From: Pseudolysinimonas_A sp947085045
GTDB taxonomy: Bacteria; Actinomycetota; Actinomycetes; Actinomycetales; Microbacteriaceae
Reading direction: 5' to 3'
Assembly: GCA_947085045.1 (NCBI GenBank)
Contig: CAMTUU010000005.1
Location: 251,241-315,240, forward strand
Length of the DNA: 64,000 bases
Position 1 is the stretch's first letter, and each line of letters opens with the position of its first letter. Positions 17,546 to 25,574 of the stretch are shown here, piece by piece. The notes beneath the pieces were generated by a model. That model made no database searches. It was not told the origin of the DNA and was given only the letters and a program-made list of their open reading frames with translations. A program made the translations under genes and the position numbers.

Positions 17546-18349
17546 ATGACCGCGACCCCGGCCCGCACGGTGCGAGGCCCGAACCCGTTCCAGGAATTCT
17601 TCCGCGGTGTGGGGACCCTCGGCCGAGGATTCTCGTACTGGAAACGCCGACCGGGCACCATGGCGCTCGGGCTGATCCCCGCGGCGATCGTCTTCGCCGG
17701 GCTGATCGTGCTCGTCGTGCTGCTGGTGACGAACCTCGATCCGATCACGCTGTTCCTCACCGGCTTCGCCGAGGAATGGGACCCCCGCTGGCGTTCCCTG
17801 CTGCGAGCCGGTTTCGGGCTGGCCCTCGTCGTCGGGCTCGTGGTGCTCTACGTATTCGCCTTCACCGCGCTCACCCTCCTTGTCGGCGACTGGTTCTACG
17901 GCCGCATCTGGCGTGTCGTCGAGGTCGACCTCGGCGAGATCACCCCGCGGCGCCCCGAGCCCGGCTTCTGGCGCTCCACCCTCGACGCCGCCCGCCTCGT
18001 GGTGCGGGCGATCTTCACCGGTCTGCTCCTCGCCGTGATCGGACTCATCCCCGTGGTCGGCACGGTCGTCGCCGTCGTCCTCGGGGTGTTCCTCTCGGGG
18101 CGTCTGGTCGCCCTGGAACTGACGACCCGGCCGCTCGAGGCCCGCGGGATGACGCGGGCCGAACGCCGAGCGGCGCTGCGCAGTCACAGCCCGCGCGTGC
18201 TCGGTTTCGGGGTCGCCGTGCACCTCAGCTTCTTCATCCCGGCCGGGGCGATCCTCGTGATGCCCGCGGCCGTCGCCGGGGCGACCCTTCTCGCAAAGCA
18301 CGTGCTGGGTGAAGAGCGACGGGCCGAGGTCAGTGGGTCGGCGGGGTGA
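17546..18349 (+). CDS. EI24-domain membrane protein
   Basis: A 267-aa integral membrane protein of the EI24/CysZ-like family, with four to six hydrophobic helices (for example MALGLIPAAIVFAGLIVLVV and LALVVGLVVLYVFAFTALTL) and a basic N-terminus. CysZ relatives transport sulfate, but the actinobacterial EI24 proteins have no assigned function. It is inverted relative to gpsA and plsC, and its 3' end overlaps plsC by 20 bases. Confidence 0.85.
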   Translation: MTATPARTVRGPNPFQEFFRGVGTLGRGFSYWKRRPGTMALGLIPAAIVFAGLIVLVVLLVTNLDPITLFLTGFAEEWDPRWRSLLRAGFGLALVVGLVVLYVFAFTALTLLVGDWFYGRIWRVVEVDLGEITPRRPEPGFWRSTLDAARLVVRAIFTGLLLAVIGLIPVVGTVVAVVLGVFLSGRLVALELTTRPLEARGMTRAERRAALRSHSPRVLGFGVAVHLSFFIPAGAILVMPAAVAGATLLAKHVLGEERRAEVSGSAG

Positions 18350-19073
18350 TCTTGCCGTACTCGGACTGACCGTGCGCGGCCGGATTCCAGCGCTCCGCCG
18401 GCGGCGTCTCGCCGCGCAGTTCGCCGAGCAGGCGGGCGATCTCGTCCATGAGCGCCCGGGTCGCCTCGACGTGGGCGGCCGTGTCGGTACGACCGGACCA
18501 GGGCGAGAGGTCGAGCGGCGCCCCGACCAGCATCTCGACGTCGGACCGCGGGAACACCCGCAGCCGCCCGCCGTACCGCGGCAGGATGCGCTGCACCCCC
18601 CAGTGCGCCATCGGGATCAGCGGGATGCCGTGCTCCAGCGCCAGCCGCACGGCGCCGTTCTTGCCGCGCATCGGCCACTCGTCGGGGTCACGGGTGAGCG
18701 TCCCCTCGGGGTAGACGATGACCGCCAGCTCCTCGTCGATGAGTCGCCCCGCCGCGGCGAGCGGGTCGGGTCCTCCCCCGGCGCGTTCGACCGGGATCTG
18801 CCCGGTGTAGCGCAGCAGCGCGCCGAGCAGGGGAACCCGGAAGACGCTCGCCTTCGCGAGGAACCGCGGCACGCGCCCCGCCCGCCACACCAGGTACGCC
18901 GTCGTCAGCGGGTCGAAGTTGGTCAGATGGTTCGGCGCGATCACGAACGCCCCGCGCTTCGGGATGCGGTCGAGCCCGCGCATCCGGTAGCGGCCGACCA
19001 CCTCGAACAGCGGGATCACGACGGCGGCGATGATCCGCCAGCGCAACAGCTTCTCGGGCTTGCGACGCGGCAC
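18330..19073 (-). CDS. 1-acyl-sn-glycerol-3-phosphate acyltransferase (PlsC family)
   Basis: A 247-aa membrane-associated acyltransferase that adds the second acyl chain in phosphatidic-acid synthesis, or acts on a related lysophospholipid. The HX4D catalytic motif is in APNHLTNFDPLTTA (near 50-60) and the EGTLTR motif in VIVYPEGTLTRD. Start GTG 19073. It belongs functionally with gpsA, which makes its precursor, and shares the strand with murA upstream (94-bp gap). Confidence 0.9.
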   Translation of the reverse strand: MPRRKPEKLLRWRIIAAVVIPLFEVVGRYRMRGLDRIPKRGAFVIAPNHLTNFDPLTTAYLVWRAGRVPRFLAKASVFRVPLLGALLRYTGQIPVERAGGGPDPLAAAGRLIDEELAVIVYPEGTLTRDPDEWPMRGKNGAVRLALEHGIPLIPMAHWGVQRILPRYGGRLRVFPRSDVEMLVGAPLDLSPWSGRTDTAAHVEATRALMDEIARLLGELRGETPPAERWNPAAHGQSEYGKITPPTH

Positions 19074-19167
19074 GGAAGTCAGGCTACCCGGGGGTGGGTT
19101 TCGATCTCCCCACCGCCTGAACGGCGGCGTGGCCCACGACTCCGCCGGGCGCTCAACCCACGCGAAG

Positions 19168-20565
19168 TTAGATCACGTCGAAGTCGGCGCCGAGGCCGGC
19201 GAGTTTCTCGACGAAGTGCTCGTAGCCGCGGCTGATCAGCCCGAGGTTGGTGACCGTCGAGGTGCCCTCGGCGGTCAGCGCGGCGATGAGGTATGAGAAG
19301 CCGCCGCGCAGGTCGGGCACGCGGACATCCGCGCCGTGCAGTCTCGTCGGACCGGTGATGACGGCCGCCTGCTCGAGCTTGCGGCGCGGCACGCGGCGGG
19401 AGACCGACTCGAGCCCCTCGCTGTGCACGACGATGTCAGCGCCCATCTCGACGAGCGCGTCGGTGAAGCCGAGGCGGTTCTCGTACACGGTCTCGTGCAC
19501 GACCGAGACGCCCTCCGCCTGGGTGAGCGCGACGATGAGCGGCTGCTGCCAGTCGGTCATGAACCCGGGGTGCACGTCGGTCTCGACCTGCACGGGCGTC
19601 AGCGGCCCGCCCGGATGCCAGAACCGGATGCCGTCCTCGCGCACGTCGAACGAGCCGCCGACCTTGCGGAAGACGTTGAGGAAGGTCATCATCTCCTGCT
19701 GCTTCGCGCCCTTGACGAAGATGTCGCCCTCGGTCGCGAGCGCCGCCGACGCCCAGGACGCGGCCTCGTTGCGGTCGAAGATCGCGCGGTGGGTGTAGCC
19801 GGAGAGGGTCTCGACGCCCTCGATGAAGATCGTGCGGTTCGGCTCCATCCAGATGATGGCGCCCATCTTCTGCAGGATCGCGATGAGGTCCATGATCTCG
19901 GGCTCGATCGCGGCGTTCTTCAGCTCGGTGACGCCCTTCGCGCGGACGGCGGTGAGCAGCACCTGCTCGGTCGCGCCCACGCTCGGGTACGGCAGCTCGA
20001 TGTTCGCGCCGGTCAGGCCGTGCGGCGCGGTGATGCGGATGCCCTCGTACGACTTGTCGACGATCGCCCCGAACGCCCGCAGCGCGTCGAGGTGGAAGTC
20101 GATCGGCCGGTCGCCGATCCGGCAGCCGCCGAGGTCCGGGATGAGCGCCTCGCCGAGCGCGTGCAGCAGCGGCCCGCAGAACAGGATCGGGATGCGGCTC
20201 GAGCCCGCGAGTGCGTCGATCTGCGCGAAGTGGGCGCGCTCGACGTTCTTCGGGTCGAGCACGAGCACGCCGTCTTCGGGGCTGGTCACGGCGACGCCGT
20301 ACGCCTCGAGCATCTTCGTCACGATCGAGATCTCGGAGATCTGCGGGACGTCCTGCAGGATGCTCGGCGTCTTGCCGAGGAGCGCGGCGACCATGGCCTT
20401 CGTGGCGAGGTTTTTGGCCCCGCGGACGTGCACGGTGCCGGTGAGTGGCTTGCCGCCGCGGATGACGATGCCGTCGGCCTTCAGACCCACGCGCTCGGCG
20501 GCCATCGCCGCATCCTTCGCGAGTCCGTCGTTCACGGAGTCGTCGACCACGAGAGAACCAGCCAC
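19168..20565 (-). CDS. murA: UDP-N-acetylglucosamine 1-carboxyvinyltransferase
   Basis: A 465-aa enzyme catalysing the first committed step of peptidoglycan synthesis, transfer of enolpyruvate from PEP to UDP-GlcNAc. The substrate-binding start is VHVRGAKNLATKAMVAALLG. The catalytic loop has the Cys expected in most bacteria (LGGCRIGDRPIDFH), so classical fosfomycin sensitivity of the enzyme is not excluded. It carries a 25-residue N-terminal extension. Start at ATG 20565, 36 bases after the leuD stop. The gap to plsC contains an inverted repeat (CCACCGCC/GGCGGcGTGG) but no T-run. Confidence 0.95.
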   Translation of the reverse strand: MAGSLVVDDSVNDGLAKDAAMAAERVGLKADGIVIRGGKPLTGTVHVRGAKNLATKAMVAALLGKTPSILQDVPQISEISIVTKMLEAYGVAVTSPEDGVLVLDPKNVERAHFAQIDALAGSSRIPILFCGPLLHALGEALIPDLGGCRIGDRPIDFHLDALRAFGAIVDKSYEGIRITAPHGLTGANIELPYPSVGATEQVLLTAVRAKGVTELKNAAIEPEIMDLIAILQKMGAIIWMEPNRTIFIEGVETLSGYTHRAIFDRNEAASWASAALATEGDIFVKGAKQQEMMTFLNVFRKVGGSFDVREDGIRFWHPGGPLTPVQVETDVHPGFMTDWQQPLIVALTQAEGVSVVHETVYENRLGFTDALVEMGADIVVHSEGLESVSRRVPRRKLEQAAVITGPTRLHGADVRVPDLRGGFSYLIAALTAEGTSTVTNLGLISRGYEHFVEKLAGLGADFDVI

Positions 20566-20601
20566 TGAGACACCTGCTGCCTTACCACCGGGAGAACCGG
20601 T

Positions 20602-21198
20602 TTACCGAACGGGGAGAGTGCGGGGACGCCAGCTCTCCCTGGTGCCTTCGAACTCCGTGATCCGCGCCTCATCGCGCAACGTGAGCCCGATGTCGTCGAG
20701 CCCTTCGAGCAATCTCCAGCGAGTGTAATCATCGATCTCGAAACCCGCCTGGAGGTCGCCGACGGCCACCGTTCGTGCTAGGAGGTCGACCGTCGCGGAA
20801 ACGCCGGGCTGGGCCAGGATCGCCGCCCAGAACTTCTCGATCTCGGCCTCGGGGATCGTCGCGGTGAGCAGACCCTGCTTGCCGGAGTTGCCACGGAAGA
20901 TGTCGCCGAACCGCGGGGCGATGACGGCTTTGAAGCCGTAGTCGCGCAGCGCCCAGACGGCGTGCTCGCGGCTCGACCCGGTGCCGAAGTCCGGCCCGGC
21001 GAAGAGCACCGTCGCGTTCTGCGCCCACGGCTGGTTGAGCACGAACGTTTCGTCCTTGCGCCATTCGTGGAAGAGCGCGTCGTCGTAGCCGGTCTTCACG
21101 ATCCGCTTGAGGAACACCGCGGGGATGATCTGGTCGGTGTCGACGGCGCTGCGCGGCAGCGGGATGGCGGTGCCGGTGACGGTCTCGAACTTCTCCAT
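20602..21198 (-). CDS. leuD: 3-isopropylmalate dehydratase small subunit
   Basis: A 198-aa small (swivel-domain) subunit of isopropylmalate isomerase, leucine pathway. Hallmarks are AVDTDQIIPAVFLKR, the FGTGSSREHAVWAL loop that helps bind substrate, and RFGDIFRGNSGKQGLL. ATG 21198 has AGGAG seven bases upstream and overlaps the leuC stop (ATGA), so translation is coupled; a GTG one codon earlier is possible. Confidence 0.95.
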   Translation of the reverse strand: MEKFETVTGTAIPLPRSAVDTDQIIPAVFLKRIVKTGYDDALFHEWRKDETFVLNQPWAQNATVLFAGPDFGTGSSREHAVWALRDYGFKAVIAPRFGDIFRGNSGKQGLLTATIPEAEIEKFWAAILAQPGVSATVDLLARTVAVGDLQAGFEIDDYTRWRLLEGLDDIGLTLRDEARITEFEGTRESWRPRTLPVR

Positions 21199-22700
21199 CA
21201 CCGCGCTCCTTCCGCGTCATAGAGGGTTCTCTGACCGTCCGGAACCTCGCGCGCGGGGCTCCCTGATGTCGCAGAGGGTTCTATGGCGTCAATGGTGAGG
21301 TCGGACGGCGACGACAGGGTGCCGCGGATCGCGGTCGCGGCCGCGACGAGCGGCGACACGAGGTGCGTGCGCCCGCCCTTGCCCTGCCGGCCCTCGAAGT
21401 TGCGGTTGGATGTCGACGCGCACCGCTCCCCCGGCGCCAGCTGGTCGGGATTCATGCCCAGGCACATCGAGCAGCCGGCGAACCGCCATTCGGCCCCGAA
21501 CTCCTCGACGATCTTGTCGATCCCCTCGGCCTCGGCCTCGATGCGCACGCGGGCCGAACCCGGCACGACCATGACCCGCACGTGGTCGGCCTTCTTGCGG
21601 CCCTTGATGATCGACGCGAACGCCCGCAGGTCTTCGATGCGGCTGTTCGTAGACGACCCCATGAAGACGGCGTCGACCGGCACCTCTTTGAGCGGGGTGC
21701 CCGCCGCGAGGTCCATGTACTCGAGCGCCCGCTCGGCGGCGGCGCGCTCGTTCGGGTCGGCGAAGGATGCCGGGTCGGGCACGCGGTCGCTCAGCGACAC
21801 GCCCTGGCCGGGGTTGGTGCCCCAGGTGACGAACGGCTCGAGCTCGTCGGCATCCAGGAACACCTCCGCGTCGAAGACCGCGTCGTCGTCCGTCGCGAGG
21901 GTGTCCCAATAGGCGACGGCGGCATCCCAGTCGGCTCCCTCGGGCGCGTGCGCGCGACCCTTCAGGTAGTCGTAGGTGGTCGGGTCGGGGGCGACCATGC
22001 CGGCGCGCGCGCCCGCCTCGATCGACATGTTGCAGATCGTCATGCGGCCGTCCATCGACAGTGCGCGGATGGCGCTGCCGCGGTACTCGAGCACGTAGCC
22101 CTGGCCGCCGTTGGTGCCGATCTTGGCGATGACGGCGAGGATGATGTCCTTCGCCGTGACGCCCGGACGTAGCGTGCCCTCGACCGTGATCGCCATGGTC
22201 TTGAACGGCTTGAGCGGCAGCGTCTGCGTGGCGAGCACGTGCTCGACCTCGCTCGTGCCGATGCCGAACGCCATCGCGCCGAACGCGCCGTGGGTGCTGG
22301 TGTGGCTGTCGCCGCAGACGACGGTGATGCCGGGCTGGGTGAGTCCGAGTTGCGGACCGACGACGTGCACGATGCCCTGCTCGATGTCGCCGAGCGGATG
22401 CAGGCGCACCCCGAACTCGGCGCAATTCGCGCGCAACGCCTCGATCTGCGTGCGGCTGGTCAGGTCGGCAATCGGCTTGTCGATCTGGAGCGTCGGCGTG
22501 TTGTGGTCTTCCGTCGCGATCGTCAGATCGGGGCGGCGCACGGGACGACCGGCCTGACGGAGGCCGTCGAAGGCCTGCGGGCTGGTGACCTCGTGCACGA
22601 GGTGCAGGTCGATGTAGATGAGGTCGGGCTCGCCGTTCTCGCCCTTCGCGACGAGATGCTTCGCCCAGACCTTCTCGGCCAGAGTCTTCGGGGTGCTCAT
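21198..22700 (-). CDS. leuC: 3-isopropylmalate dehydratase large subunit, with Ser at a cluster-ligand position
   Basis: A 500-aa aconitase-family subunit that, with LeuD, isomerises 2- to 3-isopropylmalate using a [4Fe-4S] cluster. The length and blocks fit: VCGDSHTSTHGAFGAMAFGI, EAGARAGMVAPD, SNRNFEGRQGKGGRTHLVSP. The cluster ligands are normally three Cys, in GSCTNS and GCSMC. Here residues 410 and 413 are Cys, but position 350 is Ser (MGSSTNSRIEDL; codon TCT at 21651-21653). The 60 and 3 residue spacing matches the known ligand spacing. The gene otherwise looks intact. A leucine-rich leader peptide and attenuator lie upstream. Confidence 0.93.
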   Translation of the reverse strand: MSTPKTLAEKVWAKHLVAKGENGEPDLIYIDLHLVHEVTSPQAFDGLRQAGRPVRRPDLTIATEDHNTPTLQIDKPIADLTSRTQIEALRANCAEFGVRLHPLGDIEQGIVHVVGPQLGLTQPGITVVCGDSHTSTHGAFGAMAFGIGTSEVEHVLATQTLPLKPFKTMAITVEGTLRPGVTAKDIILAVIAKIGTNGGQGYVLEYRGSAIRALSMDGRMTICNMSIEAGARAGMVAPDPTTYDYLKGRAHAPEGADWDAAVAYWDTLATDDDAVFDAEVFLDADELEPFVTWGTNPGQGVSLSDRVPDPASFADPNERAAAERALEYMDLAAGTPLKEVPVDAVFMGSSTNSRIEDLRAFASIIKGRKKADHVRVMVVPGSARVRIEAEAEGIDKIVEEFGAEWRFAGCSMCLGMNPDQLAPGERCASTSNRNFEGRQGKGGRTHLVSPLVAAATAIRGTLSSPSDLTIDAIEPSATSGSPAREVPDGQRTLYDAEGAR

Positions 22701-22840
22701 GTTCGGTTCCTTCGGGATGCCGGGCTGTCACCAGCCACTGCGGGGATCCGGCTCGCGGACGACCACCGCGACGAGGGGACCGGAGACTAGGCCTCGTCGC
22801 GGCGACGAAGGAGAAGGAGCCGCTCGAGCATCCTCCGATG
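22701..22840 (-). promoter_or_regulatory. leuCD leader region with attenuator-type pairing
   Basis: In the 140-bp leader of leuC, the end of a leucine-rich leader peptide contains CCGCGACGAGG (22792-22802). This is exactly complementary to CCTCGTCGCGG (22766-22776) 15 bases later. The first arm also self-pairs with the preceding CGTCGCC, giving two mutually exclusive structures as in transcription attenuators. Ribosome stalling at Leu codons would shift the balance and allow leuCD expression when leucine is scarce. Confidence 0.6.
22787..22831 (-). CDS. leuL: Leucine-rich leader peptide
   Basis: A 14-residue frame, MLERLLLLRRRDEA, upstream of leuC with five Leu codons, four of them consecutive (CTC CTT CTC CTT). 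It starts at ATG 22831, ten bases past the end of the FHA-type gene, and has GGAGG directly before it. Predicted leader peptides of this kind precede leucine genes in several actinobacteria. Its last codons form one arm of the attenuator stem. Confidence 0.6.
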   Translation of the reverse strand: MLERLLLLRRRDEA

Positions 22841-23557
22841 CTACCCGAAGTGAGCGCCGACCATGTCGGCCGTGTCGCCCGGCCGGCCGGGCAGCAGGGC
22901 GAGATCGTCAACGGTGACGAGCCGGGTGGCGAGCGCGTATTCGATGAGTCGCACGCGTCGACGCGTGGCGAGGTTGCCGCGCCCGCCGCGCAGCCCGGCG
23001 ACGCCCGCCCGGTCGAACCGGTCGCAGACGTTGTCGAGTTTGCGGTTGAACGCCGTGAGGCTCCACCCGAGCCGAGCGGCGGCTTCTGCCGACGTCGGGA
23101 AGTCGTCGGTGCGACCCACCGGGCGCCGCAGCGCCTTCTCGCAGAGCACGACGAGCAGGAGACGCTGGTTGGGGGTCAGGCGGGGAAGCTCGACCCGGTC
23201 GGGCCGCAACTCCGCAGAGGTGGCGGCGGCGGAGTAAGGCAGTTCGCCGTGGACCGCGAACTCGTACGTCGTGCGCCCGGCGGTGAAGACGACGTGCGCG
23301 GGCTCGAACACGACGGGAACCCGGCCTCCCGGGGTCAGCTCGGTCGACACCCGCCCGCTCGGGTCGCTCACCTGGATGTTGCGCGAGGCCGCCGTGCTGG
23401 CGATCCACCACATCTCGTTCTCGTGGAAGATCTCGAGGAGCCGGGCATCCAGCTCGGGGTTGTCGTCGATCACGAGGTCGGCGTCGCGGCCGATCGTCAG
23501 AGTCTCTCCGGGCGGCAGGTCGCGCCACTCCCCGCAGTACTCGATCTTCAGCGCCAC
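22841..23557 (-). CDS. FHA-like and winged-helix protein A
   Basis: A 238-aa protein from GTG 23557 (a purine-rich AAAGGGGA lies about 14 bases upstream). Residues about 1-95 resemble an FHA beta-sandwich (LTIGRDADLVIDDN, then WWIASTAASRNIQV). The Ser and His that bind phosphothreonine in FHA domains (SxxH) are absent, replaced by LDARLLEI. Residues about 120-230 are helical with a probable winged helix-turn-helix (PTSAEAAARLGWSLTAFNRKLDNVC, then LRGGRGNLATRRRVRL). A paralog of the same layout is at 26594-27307. It is divergent from a response regulator. I infer a transcription factor with a degenerate phospho-sensor. Confidence 0.7.
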   Translation of the reverse strand: MALKIEYCGEWRDLPPGETLTIGRDADLVIDDNPELDARLLEIFHENEMWWIASTAASRNIQVSDPSGRVSTELTPGGRVPVVFEPAHVVFTAGRTTYEFAVHGELPYSAAATSAELRPDRVELPRLTPNQRLLLVVLCEKALRRPVGRTDDFPTSAEAAARLGWSLTAFNRKLDNVCDRFDRAGVAGLRGGRGNLATRRRVRLIEYALATRLVTVDDLALLPGRPGDTADMVGAHFG

Positions 23558-23721
23558 TGGCAAACGGGTCCCCTTTCGGTCCCCATCCTCGGGACAAGCC
23601 GACACGTCCCCAAGCCATGACTTTCCTTGGCACCCGTTCGGGGGGTATGACGTTGCTGCGCCGCCGCGCGGACGGGTCCCGGGGAACGGTTACGGTAGGG
23701 CCAGCGAGCCCGGCCCCGCTC

Positions 23722-24408
23722 GTGCACCCGAATCGCCCGTCCTTGTCGCAGGGAACCGCCATCGACCCGAACCGCGTCGTGCTCGTCGACGACCACGAGA
23801 TCATCGCGCTCGCCCTCGCTGAGGCCGTCACCCGCGTTCCCGGACTCGTCTTCGCCGGGGTCTCGGCCACCGTCGACGATGCGCTCGTCGCGCATCCCGA
23901 CGCCGGCCTCGTCGTGCTCGACCTCCGGCTGGCCGACGGCTCGTCGCCGATCGGCAACGTCGAGCGCCTCGTCGAGCGCGGCTGCGCCGTCATCGCCTAC
24001 ACCTCGGGTGAGAACCCCTACCTGCTGCGGCTCGTGGCGACGACCCCGATCCTCGGCATCGTACGCAAGTCCGACCCGGTGAGCGTGCTCGTCGACACCC
24101 TCCGCCAGGCCGCCGAGGGCCGCGCGGTGATGTCGACCGAGTGGGCGGCCGCGATCGACTCCGACCCGGGACTGGATGCCGCCGCCCTCAGCGATCAGGA
24201 GCAGCAGGTGCTGCGGCTCTTCGCGACCGGACTCAAGGCGCAGTCGGTCGCCGACGCGATGGGGATCGCGGTGCCGACCGTCGAGGACTACGTGCGCCGC
24301 ATCCGCAGCAAGTACGCCCGCATCGGCCGCAACGCCGACACCAAGATCGACCTCTACAAGCGCGCGATCGAGGACGGTTTCCTGCCCCTGCCGGACGCGG
24401 GGCAGTAG
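23722..24408 (+). CDS. NarL/LuxR-type DNA-binding response regulator
   Basis: About 228 aa. The receiver domain has the acidic pair in VVLVDDHEIIALAL, the phospho-acceptor Asp in LVVLDLRLADG, the Thr in IAYTSGEN, and the Lys in IVRKSDPV. The C-terminal LuxR helix-turn-helix spans LSDQEQQVLRLFATGLKAQS to VEDYVRRIRSKY. The start is uncertain: GTG 23722 is chosen because regulators begin just before this receiver strand; ATG 23647 and TTG 23743 are alternatives. The stop overlaps the kinase start by one base. It probably regulates its own cluster. Confidence 0.88.
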   Translation: MHPNRPSLSQGTAIDPNRVVLVDDHEIIALALAEAVTRVPGLVFAGVSATVDDALVAHPDAGLVVLDLRLADGSSPIGNVERLVERGCAVIAYTSGENPYLLRLVATTPILGIVRKSDPVSVLVDTLRQAAEGRAVMSTEWAAAIDSDPGLDAAALSDQEQQVLRLFATGLKAQSVADAMGIAVPTVEDYVRRIRSKYARIGRNADTKIDLYKRAIEDGFLPLPDAGQ

Positions 24409-25574
24409 TGCCGTCGCGGACCGCGCTCGACCGGGTCACCCGCTCGATGGCGCTCGCGCTCGGCGTCGGGTCGGTCGCGTTCCTCGTGTTGGCGTTGCCG
24501 TCGATCCCCACCCAGTCCGCCGCCTTCGGCGCCGTCTGGTCGTGGGCCGCGACGGTCGGCATCTTCGCGCCGGTCATCGTCGGCGCGATCCTGTCGCCGT
24601 GGCTGCCGGTGCGCGCCCTCCGAAGCCTGGCTGCGGCGACCGCCGTCGCGCAGCTGGCGACCCTCGTGACGCTGATCCCGGCGCTCCCCGGCGGGCTCAT
24701 GCCGGACCAGTTCGGCACGCCGTGGCCGCTCGGCTCGACCGTGCTCGGTTCCGCCTCTGCCGCCGTCGCCTGGCGCCCCGCGATCACCTGGCCCTACCTC
24801 GGCGCCTGCGTGCTGCTCGTCGGGGTCGATCGGTTCCTCGCCTCGGCGTGGCCGATCGCCGGGCTCGCGGTCCTGGATGCCCTGCACGCGCTGCTGTTCA
24901 CCGCGATCTTCACCTCGCTCGCCCTCGTGATCCGCCGCGCGGGGCGACAGCTCGACGACGCCTCCGACCACGCTGCCGCCGACACCCGCCGCCTCGCGAC
25001 GGCCGAAGCGCAGGCGCGGGAGCGCGGTCGCATCGAAGCACTCCTGCACGACAGCGTGCTCGTCGCCCTGCTCGCCTCCGCCCGTCGCCCCGACCAGGCG
25101 CCCGACGCCGCGCGAGCGGCACTCGAGCGGCTCGACGCGCTCGAGCACGGCGACGGGGACGACGCCGACTCGGAGGATGTCATCGATCCGCAGGTCTGGG
25201 TGTGGCGGGTGCAAGCATCGACCAGCCAGCTCGACCCGACCGCGCGGTTCAGTCATGAGGAGGACCACCCGACCCCGGTTCCGGCGGAGGTGGCCGAGGC
25301 GATCCTCGAGGCGAGCACCGAGGCGCTGCGCAACAGCCTCATCCACGCCGGTCCCGCGTCGCGGGCGGTCCATGTGCGGCTGGGTGCGTCGCGGGTCGAC
25401 GTCACGGTGCTCGACGACGGCCGGGGGTTCGACGTCGAGGCGGTCGACGAGGCCCGCCTCGGTCTGGCGATCAGCATCCGCGACCGCATGCGCCGGCTGC
25501 CCGGAGGCCGAGCCGTCGTCGTCTCGCGGCCCGGCCTGGGCACGCGGGTGGCCCTGCTCTGGCAGGCCGCGTGA
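24408..25574 (+). CDS. Membrane sensor histidine kinase (HPK7-like)
   Basis: A 388-aa kinase. Five or six membrane helices (about 15-175) lack a large extracellular loop, followed by a coiled segment and a HisKA_3-type motif with phospho-acceptor His214 in ALLHDSVLVALLASA. The HATPase domain has an N-box-like EALRNSLIHAG and a G-box DDGRGFDVEAVDEARLGLAISIRDRM. It partners the response regulator just upstream, with GTG overlapping its TAG. The lack of a sensor loop suggests it perceives a membrane-embedded signal or another protein. Confidence 0.88.
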   Translation: MPSRTALDRVTRSMALALGVGSVAFLVLALPSIPTQSAAFGAVWSWAATVGIFAPVIVGAILSPWLPVRALRSLAAATAVAQLATLVTLIPALPGGLMPDQFGTPWPLGSTVLGSASAAVAWRPAITWPYLGACVLLVGVDRFLASAWPIAGLAVLDALHALLFTAIFTSLALVIRRAGRQLDDASDHAAADTRRLATAEAQARERGRIEALLHDSVLVALLASARRPDQAPDAARAALERLDALEHGDGDDADSEDVIDPQVWVWRVQASTSQLDPTARFSHEEDHPTPVPAEVAEAILEASTEALRNSLIHAGPASRAVHVRLGASRVDVTVLDDGRGFDVEAVDEARLGLAISIRDRMRRLPGGRAVVVSRPGLGTRVALLWQAA

